A DNA stretch of 11,658 bases from Phoronis ovalis (GCA_028565635.1 JAOXYB010026723.1:4029-15686), one strand, 5' to 3'; positions 1 to 11,658 are shown, counted from the stretch's first letter. The notes: generated by a model not told the origin, from the letters alone. A program made the numbers and translations.

Positions 1-142
1 CAAATGACATGAAAACAAGCTGAAAAAGGAGTTAAATTTACAATGTAGTCATTTTAAGTTTCTGAAAATATAAAAAATCTATCTCTACAGTAAACAAGTT
101 ACATTTTAGATGCAGTGAATAGGTGGATGATAACGTGTTTAC

Positions 143-244
143 CTGTATAGGAGAATGTGGTGCTGGATGAGCCAAATACATAAAGAGGGGCTTGCTAGTG
201 TCATGGTTGTCAATCACTTTTACTGCTTCTCTAGTAAATAAATG
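143..244 (-). CDS. Sulfatase exon 6 (HLFTREAVKVI...YLAHPAPHSPIQ)
   Basis: 102 nt, 34 codons, phase 0 at both ends: acceptor TTGTAG|CAT, donor CAG|GTAAAC. It encodes residues 193-226. H222 is in the place of the active-site histidine of ARSB (about residue 242 there). Bases 1-142 are the start of the next intron, with nothing recognisable, and the rest of the gene lies to the left of the window. Confidence 0.9.
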
Positions 245-3200
245 CTACAATAAAAGAAAAATAAAAATGAAACAGTAACGAATATCGATTGAGCACTGAT
301 TCACAATCACTCAAAGTTACTGTAATAAAAAATAAATTAGGTAGAGAAAGTAATAAACATGAACGCCAATGTTATTAGACAGCTCACAACCACTGGGTCT
401 TTAGAGTGCCAGCGAACTTACTTGAAAATATAATGAAAACATATTTATTTATTAGGTGCAATATGAATCAATAATGACAAAAGTACTAACACCACCAGCA
501 ACAAATAGTGTTGTGAACTAAACTAAAGGTCTAGCAAACAGTATGTTATTCCTTTCTGTTTGTACTATATTCATGTTCTCAAAATGATGCCGACAATAAG
601 CAGGTACTACCGTAGAATATGTTCCATTCTCTGTTGTAACTGGTGTTTCGTTATCACGTAGGTCCAGGAAGCCATTTTCAGTATGATCAAAATGATCTGT
701 GAATCCGTTGTAAAAACCATAGAAACTATCAAAGCCTCGATATGTTGGTGTACAGTTCAAGTTGCAGAAGCCCAAATGCCATCTGCGAAAATTTTTTATT
801 AACTGTGATATTACTTTTTGGATACTAAAATAAATGCCATTGATCGAATGTAGAAAAAAACTTAGTTTAAAATAAAAATAGGAATACGGGACATAAATAA
901 ATAGCAAAAGTGCTTACAGGAATCAGAGTCAAACACAGTGGCAAGGTACTTCCATCTACTTACTATGGGTTAAATAGTCATCCAAACTAACGCGTATTTG
1001 TATATGAAAGTTTCTTACTTTCCGACCATGTGAGTAGCATATCCATTTTCCTTCATTCTCTCCGGAAGCAGTGTCACATTGAAGGGCACACACTGAGGTC
1101 GATTGTCAAATATAAGCTTTTTAAAAGAGAAAAATAAAATGTACACACGTGAATGCATGTCGTATCTGTGTCGTATCTTCAAAGGAAATTCTCCCTGAAC
1201 AATATATACTGCAACCTAGCATTGATTAATTATTAGATTTAAATTGTCTTCAATGTTTTTATATGCATAAATGCAATTTTTAAACAAATATTCATCGTAC
1301 CAATGAGACGATGAGATTCTGGGAATGGGGCATTGCTGAATTGCAATACTTTTAAAGTTACCTGCAGACCAGTTTTGAAGTCGTATAAGCCTGTCATGTA
1401 TGAATTTCTTGACCTGGAAAATATTAAGCTATATACATTTTAACATCTTTAAGTTAATAAAAGTTGTTTTTATGTCATTACAGTATGATTTTTATTTTAT
1501 TTTATGTTTTACTAAGAAATGTCAACAATAAATTTATGGTTAAAAAACTGTTAATTAACCCAGTTGTACGATTAATAACAGGACACAGTTGACTGATTTA
1601 GAACTGATACTTAATTTGAAATGTACGTTCAATGATATATGTTCTCTAATGCTTAGAGGAGGAAATATTTGATGTTTTCAATATTTTGTCTTATAAACTG
1701 CGATAGTGAACAACAATATCTGTAGAGGTTACAAACAGATTAGCCAGTCATGCATGTCGTCATGGTATCTAAACAAACACACTGGATATTTATAAATTTA
1801 CTCCAACTGTACGCGGTGATAATTATTCAATCACATCAATATCATTTGGCTACAAAACATTTATAAATCTATTCAGAATCACAAAGAACAATTTCAATAC
1901 AAGAAATATAAAACATCAATGTTAGTTTTCTGCTTGATTAAAAAGTAAATATTTTGAATAAACATTTTATAGGAATAATTACGCCAGGTATTTGGTTGAT
2001 GGAAAAATGATAACATTTATTTCATAAATTTTTTTTGCTGTCACTCCTTTTTGGGAATCTGCCATGTATCTCGTACAAATGAAGAGTCTTTTCTTAAAAA
2101 ATCGTAAATAGCTGTTAATCATAACATGCATCGGACCATGACCCTACATGGTCAAGTAGTCAAGGTTACTACTTACGCGGTACAAATTGGGTGGTTGTAG
2201 TTCTGTTCAAATATGACACCTTCTCTCGCCATTTTGTCCATAACTGGACTATGGAAATAGCTATTACGGTAACCAATGTCATTTATACCTAAAATATTTC
2301 ATCTCGTTAATGAGAGGCACAACTTTACCTGCTTATAAACAAAACAGTTTAGAGTCATATTACATTTATGCCGTCGTTGAAATTTTGAACATCTCACAAA
2401 TAAATTTCATCTGATCAAAATATTCACTTTAGGTATAAATTATTACCTCATTAGTTACAATATGTACAAAATTAATTTATTACAAGTTTGACATCTACAT
2501 TTTATCCGAAATCACAAATCATAAAAACGCAAAGTGAAAATAATGAAAATCTTGTTTACATATATTTATTGGCTAAATTAAAAATTAGTTGACAAACAAA
2601 ATTTATATCATATCGCAAATTTGAATATTGTATTTGCTCAGAAATTGCAAAACTTGAAACGCTATATATAGCTGAAATTGTAGCATTTGTGTAAATTAGC
2701 ATTATTCATCTATTCAATGGCTAAAGTTAACTACATAATACATTTTGAAAAAAACTAGGCGAATCAGTACAACTGATTTTTTTTTTCAAGCAAACTGTGA
2801 AAATAATGGGAGCCGTATTTGAATTCCTTGGCTAAAATTAAATGTACAGTAGAACACAATTAAATTTGTCGCAAATTTGACAATTGTATTCGATCAGAAA
2901 TCAAAAACCTAAAAACATATGGTGTAGCAGAAATTGTTGGGTTTTTGAATTAGTGTAATTTACTTGAAAATATTGAGAGTATTAATGTGAATCTTGTGTG
3001 TTCACTGACTTAAGTTAAATGCAGGACAATTGTATTCGATCAGAAATATCTACGAGGAGCTAAAACATATGGTGTCTCGGTGCAGCCGATTTTTTAAAAC
3101 TCAGCGTAATCTATTTAAAAATAATAAAAATACTTACCCATATCGTCCGCCACGATAAAAATTATATTGGGCTTACTTCTCGGCTTAGGTTTACGCCAAC

Positions 3201-3279
3201 CAGGACCTGGATATTTACGCCAACCAAACCCTTGGTGTAGAACACAAACCAGGAGTAGAATAAGTATTTGCAACTTCAT
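143..3279 (-). CDS. Arylsulfatase B/I/J-like, secreted or lysosomal; 5' six coding exons, 3' end outside window
   Basis: Joining 3279-3138, 2288-2177, 1413-1362, 1116-1019, 782-611 and 244-143 (complement) gives 226 residues, with every junction on a GT-AG site and in phase. Residues 1-19 form a hydrophobic signal peptide. A basic proline/tryptophan linker follows, and then the sulfatase domain starts at KPNIIFIVADDMG. Visible family residues are metal ligands D45 and D46, the formylglycine cysteine C83 in CTASR with R87, K135 and H137 in VGKWHLG, and H222 in the HPAPHSPIQ block. The THMVGKWHLG and YRGFDSFYG blocks are typical of the arylsulfatase B/I/J group. These enzymes hydrolyse sulfate esters, as ARSB does on N-acetylgalactosamine-4-sulfate; the substrate here is unknown. 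Sequons lie at N115, N179 and N187. ARSB is about 530 residues, so over half the protein, including the later Asp-Asn and Lys ligands, lies beyond base 1. The start at 3279 is preferred over an in-frame ATG at 3351 because it begins the signal peptide and has AAA before ATG. Family assignment is firm; orthology within the group is not. Confidence 0.93.
611..782 (-). CDS. Sulfatase exon 5 (WHLGFCN...RGFDSFYG...ENGTYST)
   Basis: 172 nt, with acceptor TTCGCAG|ATGG and preferred donor TCTACG|GTAGTA in phase 0. It encodes residues 136-192, including H137, the CTPTYRGFDSFYG block and sequons at N179 and N187. A second in-phase GT lies three bases downstream (exon end 608) and would add one valine. 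The upstream site is preferred because YST followed directly by HLFT fits the family better. Confidence 0.92.
1019..1116 (-). CDS. Sulfatase exon 4 (LLPERMKENGYATHMVGK)
   Basis: 98 nt, entered in phase 0 after a TTTTAAAAAG acceptor and left in phase 2 at GGAAA|GTAAGA. It encodes residues 103-134 and two bases of K135, an expected substrate/sulfate-binding lysine. The LLPERMKENGYATHMVGK helix-strand unit is a hallmark of arylsulfatases. N115 lies in an NVT sequon. Confidence 0.92.
1362..1413 (-). CDS. Sulfatase exon 3 (ASRNSYMTGLYDFKTGLQ), a 52-nt exon
   Basis: The acceptor is TTCCAG|GTCAAG and the donor CAG|GTAACT, so it is entered in phase 2 and left in phase 0. It completes the C-x-A-x-R signature (A85, S86, R87) that directs conversion of C83 to formylglycine, and adds the conserved MTG...TGLQ helix. 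It is too short for ORF calling but fits both neighbours exactly in phase. Confidence 0.9.
1414..2176 (-). other. Sulfatase intron 2
   Basis: 763 bp of AT-rich intron between the two halves of the CTASR motif. I see no repeat family, ORF or RNA gene in it. The shorter introns at 245-610, 783-1018 and 1117-1361 are equally plain. Confidence 0.7.
2177..2288 (-). CDS. Sulfatase exon 2 (up to the catalytic Cys-Thr)
   Basis: 112 nt, entered in phase 1 after a TTTTAG acceptor and left in phase 2 at CCGC|GTAAGT. It encodes G48 to T84 and includes INDIGYR, the SPVMDKMAREGVIFEQNY segment and HPICT. The intron therefore splits the formylglycine motif: C83 and T84 are here, and A85 to R87 are completed by exon 3. 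It was found by reading the frame; no long ORF marks it. Confidence 0.9.
2534..3135. repeat. Diverged tandem repeat units in sulfatase intron 1
   Basis: The 849-bp intron 1 contains three to four decayed copies of one unit. Starts are marked by GTGAAAATAATG-like words near 2534, 2797, 2964 and 3114. Shared internal words are CGCAAATTTGA (2614 and 2870 areas), ACAATTGTATTCGATCAGAAAT (about 2880 and 3026, nearly identical) and AAAACATATGGTGT (about 2912 and 3062). Spacing falls from about 263 to 167 to 150 bp, so copies have lost or gained internal segments. The last copy runs up to the exon 1 donor. The family is not recognised. Confidence 0.6.
3138..3279 (-). CDS. Sulfatase exon 1 (signal peptide to VADDM)
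   Basis: This exon encodes residues 1-47 plus the first base of G48. The start codon is followed by MKLQILILLLVCVLHQGFG, a clear secretion signal. A short linker then carries two GWRK units, and the first beta strand ends in the metal-binding Asp pair. The donor is GG|GTAAGT, phase 1. Confidence 0.92.
3190..3225 (-). repeat. 24-bp internal duplication coding GWRK-P units
   Basis: The 12-mer TTTACGCCAACC (plus strand) occurs at 3190-3201 and 3214-3225, exactly 24 bp apart. In the protein this gives two successive 8-residue units, GWRKYPGP and GWRKPKPR, between the signal peptide and the sulfatase domain. A small in-frame tandem duplication is the simplest reading. Confidence 0.6.
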
Positions 3280-3358
3280 TTTGTTACCCACTATGTCCCA
3301 CTCACTGTAACCAACCAAGTGATGGTATGTTAGTACGTATATACCAAACAATGCAGTG

Positions 3359-3365
3359 ATTTATA
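3359..3365 (-). promoter_or_regulatory. Probable TATA box of the sulfatase gene
   Basis: On the minus strand the word CTATAAATC lies about 80 bases before the ATG at 3279. A start site about 30 bases downstream would fall near 3335-3330 and give an untranslated leader of roughly 50 bases. It is a motif match only; no transcript evidence is available. Confidence 0.35.
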
Positions 3366-4411
3366 GTTCATTTAATTGCTATTTATTAACCAGGAAGAGG
3401 ACTTCTGCAATCTATTTCTGAGCTAACGCACAGTTAGAAAGGAATAAAATATCATTAAGCTTATACATGCAGTTTGAAAATCGCAAAAAATAGTTTCAGT
3501 TTTTGTTTCACATCAGAATGAAATCAAGAGCATGAGGTGGCTACAGTGGTCAGTTGAATTTAGAAATGGAGAGTGGCTTTTTTGCTAGTTCTTGGTAGCA
3601 TTTTCTCTGTACATATTATTTGCTCAGGCATATGGTTAGTAAAAAGAAGCGCGAAGTACTTTAAAAAAAAAAGGTTTTATTTTATTATTTTTCTTGGTGA
3701 ACCATTACTACACTACCCGATGCATGTCCGAAACTTTTTGACGTTCATTTTTCTAGATGTTGCAGTTTTCGACAATTTTTACCTGAAATAAATTATGAAT
3801 ACTTGTTTGCAGTTTTCTTGCTGTGTATTGTAGTAGTCAAAACATTCGACGGTCATTCTAATGCAATATTAATTGTACGTGCATGTGTCAAATTTCATCA
3901 TTCTAGCTCAAATCTTCTGCAAAATGAATGCTGCTCAAGGTGACTTGAGAACATTAATTTGAATCAATTGCCATCATACTGTTTCTAATATATTTCCACT
4001 GATGCAAACTAGCAGAATAAGTGAATAATTAACAGTCATTTAAAGAGTTTTATATATCTTAGTTTAAACCGTTCACTTTGGTAGAAACCAAATTTCTGGA
4101 TCAACGTATCACTGGGAAAAGATGTATACATATTTAAAATGTCTCAATAAAGATGCATTTAAAGTAATTCGTGCGTACAGTGGTGTAAAACAAAGCATGA
4201 CTTATTTGGATCAATTTTCCATGTTTGCTGGCCGATTACCTTCTTTCAACATTTTCAACATTTCTTATAATTGTTTGACCTCAACTATAACAGCCCAAGG
4301 AAATTAAAACATGTTTGTATAAAACAAACAACGAGCTTCTCTTATATCTTTCAATCTCGTCTTTTAAGAATTTATGATTAAAATAAATGAAAGCCTAATT
4401 GCTTATGGAAA

Positions 4412-4522
4412 ACCTCTAAATGACCTTTCAACATCATTTTTTAACTTTTCATAAAATTGCAATAATATGAATGTCTACATGTTAAAGTAAGCCACATGAT
4501 CTCTAGATGACCTCTAAATGAC
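4412..4522 (+). repeat. Short repeated word ACCTCTAAATGAC with TGACC cluster
   Basis: The 13-mer ACCTCTAAATGAC occurs at 4412-4424 and 4510-4522. The second copy is preceded by a near-identical 11-mer, so CTCTAGATGAC and CTCTAAATGAC sit in tandem at 4501-4522. TTTGACC words recur nearby, around 4274, 4572, 4724 and 4738. The TTGACCTTAAGGGTCAA word near 4739-4755 has inverted TTGACC and GGTCAA arms. This may be decayed repetitive DNA or nuclear-receptor half sites (AGGTCA); neither is established. Confidence 0.35.
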
Positions 4523-6284
4523 ACTAACACTGCATTTCTGTCGAGTGTCACACAAATTCCAAGTTCTGAAAGTTTGACCTCGATCTCTCTTATCCCTACC
4601 TTGGAGTTGCCATAAATTTATTGAAAGGTGCCAAATAATAAATTGTTCATGCACGGTTCGGCTTGCAAATAATAAATAACGAAATCAAAATGATCAATGT
4701 GTATAACCAGTTGCCATCAGCTTTGACCGAAAGTCCTTTTGACCTTAAGGGTCAACAAAGACTTATCCCGCGATGCAAAACTTTGTGATGCCGCTGTCTT
4801 TCATCGTCCTTGAATTATAGCTTGCTGGAAATAAGAAGAAGAAAGAAGACTGAAATAAAACGCACATAATCAACAGGCTTGCGGTCTTAACAACAGTAAG
4901 TCTAATGTTGTTTCTAAAAATCATCGTGAAATATACATTATAAGACTAATTGCATGCTGATTCTATTCGGAATATTCCATAGCATTCACAGAGAATATAG
5001 AATACATGGATTGCGAAAAGTCCAAGTCAAATGTTCGACTTTATAGCAAACGAAGTACAGATTTTGACATGCAAGTAACAGGTAAAATATTTGAAAGAGA
5101 ATATCTCAGCAACCGTGATGGTTGGTTGTCTAAGCAAAACATCAACAAAGTTAATTTTGCGCATAAGTTGCTTAAGGTAACAATAATAAAAGGATTCTTA
5201 CAGATAAGTTTAGCCGTTACTGTCCATCATATCAACAGTTGCTTGTCAAGAATTTCAGTCTTTGGCAGGGTACCAATTTCGGCATAGGTCTAGCTTAGGG
5301 TTCTTTTTTCGAATCTCCGAAATCACTTGTTTTATTTAGGATTTTTGAGGCCATTAACGAACATGATATATACCATAACCATATTTTACAGTAGCCCCCT
5401 CGGTTTTAAACCGTCTTATTCATAATGAAAAGAGTTTTACACGCACCAGATGGTGGTGGCGAAATTAATCAAAGTACTTTCCGAGTGCATTTATTGCTTG
5501 TCGCAATATGCAATCCAGTACGGATTGCTGAGAACCTGTATTTCTGACATTCCTTATAAGAGTTAAACATTATTAAAACATTTAAACTTAACTTAAAGTA
5601 ATGTAGATAAAGTAATTTATAGGTGAAAATACAATCTCCGTGTAAAAACACATTAAACATATCAAAATTTTAATCGTTTCCGAGAAAAGAAATACATTTT
5701 TTATTTTATCTCATTCGATATTGCAACTCATAATCATTAATCAGTCTAGGATATATAAAACTCCCGGGGGTCACATGGATCAAATGATGAGTCCATATGC
5801 GCGAACGAAAAATTACGTGAATAGGTGATGTTTTTTCATTGAGGCGTAACGTGCGTTCTGCGTTAAGGGTATATTTTGCTAAATAATGACAAGTAGGGTG
5901 TTGTTTTTAGACTGTAGGTCTGCCAAAGGGTATGTGTTTCACCAACAGATACAGATTAGTATTAAAAGTATTAAATAAATGTTTGTTTTCCCTATCAAAT
6001 ACATTCTTATCTATATTTATTAAAAATAATAAATAAGGATATGTTTTTCATCATTAGATGCATAAAATTAGAGCGGCTTAACTAGCGCGTAAGCATATTT
6101 GCTAATGTAGGGTCACATATTTTAAACTTACAAGTCTTTCAAAGAAATGTTTTTTAGCAGCTATATACACGTTTCAGGGCTTTTTTTAAATATCCATGTT
6201 CGTGCTTGTGGACCCATCTTTCACACAAGTACACCCCCGCAATAAAACTCATATCAAAATCACAGTGAAGCATTATTTTATAAC

Positions 6285-6298
6285 CAGTGAAACGGAAA
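6285..6298 (+). promoter_or_regulatory. IRF/ISRE-like site 1 (CAGTGAAACGGAAA)
   Basis: The core at 6289-6298 matches GAAANNGAAA, the minimal interferon-regulatory-factor motif. It lies about 640 bases before the DUF885 start codon and is repeated exactly 54 bases downstream. Function is inferred from the motif only. Confidence 0.25.
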
Positions 6299-6338
6299 TG
6301 TCCAAAGTGTTTGCCTAGGATGGGTCAATAAATAGGAT

Positions 6339-6352
6339 CAGTGAAACGGAAA
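6339..6352 (+). promoter_or_regulatory. IRF/ISRE-like site 2 (identical 14-mer)
   Basis: This is the second exact copy of CAGTGAAACGGAAA, with its core at 6343-6352. Similarity continues for about 12 bases on the right side (TCCAAAGTGT and TACGAAAGTGT), so the two sites may come from a small local duplication. Confidence 0.25.
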
Positions 6353-6401
6353 GGTACGAAAGTGTAACTCTGTGACGCGATTTAATAGTACCAGGACGCT
6401 T

Positions 6402-6477
6402 AGGTTATTTAAACTTGAAATAACCTTTTCCGGGGAGGTACTTACTATACAAGTTTATAATATGAAGCGTATAGTAA
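6402..6477. repeat. Two adjacent perfect 9-bp inverted repeats
   Basis: AGGTTATTT (6402-6410) pairs with AAATAACCT (6418-6426) over a 7-base loop. TTACTATAC (6442-6450) pairs with GTATAGTAA (6469-6477) over an 18-base spacer. They lie upstream of the DUF885 gene; whether they bind a factor or form hairpins is unknown. Confidence 0.45.
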
Positions 6478-6928
6478 ACAAGACTTGGTGGAGTTGCTAT
6501 CAGCTAAATTCAAATTAATTTGATGATACCGTTGCAGCGGCGTTGCAGTCAAACCGCGATTGTTTACAAATGAGCACAGACTGTTCGAACATTGGGATCT
6601 ACATTTAAACCCCGGAACTTTTGAACTGTGAAATGGGCTAAGGTATATATTGTGTGTTCTATTTGTCTAAGTCATGAGTACCTATTAACTGGTACTATAA
6701 AATTATTGTGGTCACAAGTTCACATCGGGTAGTAGGTTAGTACACAAACCACGCAGTTCTAACCCACGGAACATAGTGTTAAAATCGTTGCATTAAGTAT
6801 ACAACTGCAGTTCAAAGAGAGTACAATTTGCGTATGATCAGAAGAAGTAGTTATCTCGTTTCAAATGCTGTTGCAGAAGATCACCTTATTAGTGTACTTG
6901 AAGTTGTTATAAGATTACATTCATCAGG

Positions 6929-10312
<3,384 letters not shown>

Positions 10313-10374
10313 AAATGTGTAAACGAGAAGGGCAACTGAAACTGATATAAAACAAAGAAGCATTCACGGTTGTA

Positions 10375-10786
10375 CTTAGTCCTAATAATAAGCCCAATAT
10401 CCGACATATTGGTCTTAACACTTTCCTATTGAAAAACTATCCGATATCGTCTTTCGAATTTAATAATAACTCATCCCTACGGTGAAATTATTAATACGAT
10501 GTTCTTAGTTTGTTATTATCAAATTAATAAAGTACAAATCTACACGTGCAAACAAGCTAGATGGTGAAAAATCAGTGAAAATCAATATTAACTCAGGGGA
10601 GACGCCATTAGTGTCGCTTCGTATTTATTGAGTTAATACTCGTTACAATTCATTAAATGTTGACCCACAAGAAACATTTGTATATGTTTCACTTGATAAT
10701 AACCAAGACCATTGAAGACGATAGTTTTCGAATAGGAAAGTGTTAGGACCAGTACGTCAGTATTGGGACTATTATTAGGACTAAAA
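10375..10786. mobile_element. MITE-like foldback element with about 75-bp terminal inverted repeats
   Basis: The left arm 10377-10453 is complementary to the right arm 10715-10784. Both ends read TTAGTCCTAATAATA from outside inward and share AACACTTTCCTATT, with a few mismatches and a 7-base gap. Weaker matching continues inward (GTTATTATCAA on the left around 10511, and its complement around 10692-10702). There is no transposase frame, so it would be non-autonomous. Two target-site readings are possible: TA duplicates directly flanking GTCC...GGAC, as in Tc1/mariner relatives, or a GTTGTA direct repeat at 10369-10374 and 10787-10792. The element starts about 60 bases after the DUF885 stop, so it probably lies in the transcribed 3' end. 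Confidence 0.8.
10526..10531 (+). promoter_or_regulatory. Candidate polyadenylation signal AATAAA
   Basis: This is the first canonical AATAAA after the DUF885 stop codon, 214 bases downstream. It sits inside the inverted-repeat element, in the region between its arms. The following bases are not strongly GT-rich, so use of the site is uncertain. Confidence 0.4.
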
Positions 10787-11658
10787 GTTGTATCTAGGAT
10801 ATACCATGTGATTTATCGCAATCTTTATATAGGTGCAGAAGATATATTACATAACTGGTACTTAGACGTGTAAGTTATATAATACTCACCTAAGTGGAAC
10901 ATAGTTTTATATTTACACATAATGTATATCAAAATATGATATTATCTAACATAGTTGTACTCCGAATGTGCATGTATTTCTCCCATATGTACCGAATGTA
11001 TACTTAATATAGATACTACCTAAGATAGTTTTACACAGAATGTTTTTTAATGATGATATCCAAGCGGATTTTATATTTTTGTGAATGTAAATGAAATTAT
11101 ATATAAGACATATGACATCATGCAGTCTATTAAATTTATTCTATAATGCATTTTGCCTAATCAAACCTTCACATAATCGGGAATTAAATTCTGTGCCTTC
11201 TTTTAGCACTCACACGATTAAATGAGATCAGGTATAGCCAGTCAAGCAGTAATGACAGTAAGGACACAATCTTTAGTAACATAAACCATTATAAAAGATC
11301 TCTAACCTTTTTGCAAATATATACCTGGTAAGAACTGAAAATTATTATATTAGATCCCATTCCCACTTGATTTTTCGTTCTGGTTTGACCAAAAACTACT
11401 TAATCATTATCATATTCCACTTTAAAGATTACCCCCAGCAAACTGAAATATCCAATCACAAATGACAAAATTCGTACTTTGACCTGGCTCAAATAATCCC
11501 ATCAATTTTGGAAAATTTCACTTTAAAAAATGACACCAAATTAAGAGGGGAAAAATTAATAAATACAGTTTAAAGTTGCGAAATGATATTGTTTTATTTC
11601 AAACTATAAAAGTTCATACAAAGTTAATTACAATAGTACTAAAAATAAATAAAGTGCT
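10787..11658. other. 3' flanking DNA, no gene seen
   Basis: AT-rich sequence with no convincing exon on either strand. Between about 10886 and 11060 a loose unit (ACCTAAG..., ATAGTT(T/G)TA..., GAATGT) recurs with starts of the ATAGTT word at 10901, 10951 and 11035. Overlapping AATAAA words at 11644-11653 sit at the window's right edge and could end a longer transcript, but this cannot be judged here. Confidence 0.5.

Larger units (their letters stand above)
3366..6928. other. Intergenic region between head-to-head genes, no gene seen
   Basis: About 3.6 kb separates the two start codons. The ORFs here (3573-3791, 4122-4307 and 5006-5287 plus; 5469-5660 minus) are short, AT-rich, start at non-ATG codons or lack any recognisable motif, and I treat them as chance. 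No tRNA, rRNA or transposase remnant was recognised. Listed separately are TGACC repeats around 4412-4522, two IRF-like sites and two inverted repeats before the DUF885 gene. A TATATAT word at 6644-6650 could be a promoter element for that gene, but this is weak. Confidence 0.6.

Noticed and set aside
3280-3351. Upstream in-frame ATG at 3351 as the sulfatase start
   Set aside because: It would bury the signal peptide behind 24 residues and lies only a few bases from the TATA-like word, before the expected transcription start.
3573-3791. 72-codon plus-strand ORF with hydrophobic segments
   Set aside because: It begins at GTG, overlaps an A/T-rich run, and has no family resemblance. The hydrophobicity follows from T-rich codons.
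4122-4307. 61-codon plus-strand ORF in the intergenic region
   Set aside because: Short, with no recognisable motif and no matching splice partner. It fits chance.
5006-5287. 93-codon plus-strand ORF in the intergenic region
   Set aside because: No recognisable motif, no signal peptide, no adjoining exon in phase that I can see, and AT-rich composition like the surrounding DNA.
5469-5660. 63-codon minus-strand ORF in the intergenic region
   Set aside because: Short, with no recognisable motif, and composition like the surrounding AT-rich DNA.
5779-5816. Hammerhead-ribozyme-like words (TGATGAGTCC followed by ACGAAA)
   Set aside because: The core C before TGATGA is an A. The stem II arms (GTCC with GAAC) contain a mismatch and enclose a long loop, and the bases after GAAA do not pair with those before the nearby GTC. 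I judge it chance.
3280-6928. Bidirectional promoter shared by the two divergent genes
   Set aside because: The start codons are about 3.6 kb apart and a separate TATA-like word sits close to the sulfatase start, so a common core promoter is unlikely.

Overview
The window is eukaryotic nuclear DNA. It is AT-rich, with coding exons broken by GT-AG introns of about 240 to 850 bp, phase-matched across every junction. There are no bacterial operons or ribosome-binding sites. The protein types (a secreted arylsulfatase of the B/I/J group and a secreted DUF885 metalloenzyme), the short introns, the microsatellites and a MITE-like foldback element suggest an invertebrate animal. A mollusc or another marine lophotrochozoan is my best guess, but this is inference from gene style and not a species identification.

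Layout. On the minus strand, from 3279 down to the left edge, lie the first six coding exons of an arylsulfatase (226 residues reconstructed, including the signal peptide, the CxAxR formylglycine site and most of the metal/sulfate-binding residues). The gene continues past base 1. From about 3280 to 6928 there is about 3.6 kb with no convincing gene. It holds a probable TATA box for the sulfatase, a cluster of TGACC motifs, two identical GAAANNGAAA (IRF/ISRE-like) sites and two perfect 9-bp inverted repeats. On the plus strand, 6929 to 10312 is a complete four-exon gene for a 627-residue DUF885 protein. It has an N-terminal signal peptide, the HEANPGHH and EGWAVYAE motifs, and a hydrophobic C-terminal tail that looks like a GPI-anchor signal. 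From 10313 to 11658 there is 3' flanking DNA dominated by a roughly 410-bp inverted-repeat (MITE-like) element starting about 60 bases after the stop codon, followed by AT-rich DNA with weak tandem repeats.

The two genes are arranged head to head but are about 3.6 kb apart, so a shared promoter is not implied. Both products should enter the secretory pathway. One would cleave sulfate esters, probably on glycosaminoglycans or other sulfated glycans. The other is a putative zinc hydrolase/peptidase, probably held at the cell surface. Nothing shows that they act in one pathway. I did not find a new multi-gene system. The points most worth a second look are the predicted surface anchoring of the DUF885 enzyme and the foldback element that appears to supply its first canonical polyadenylation signal.
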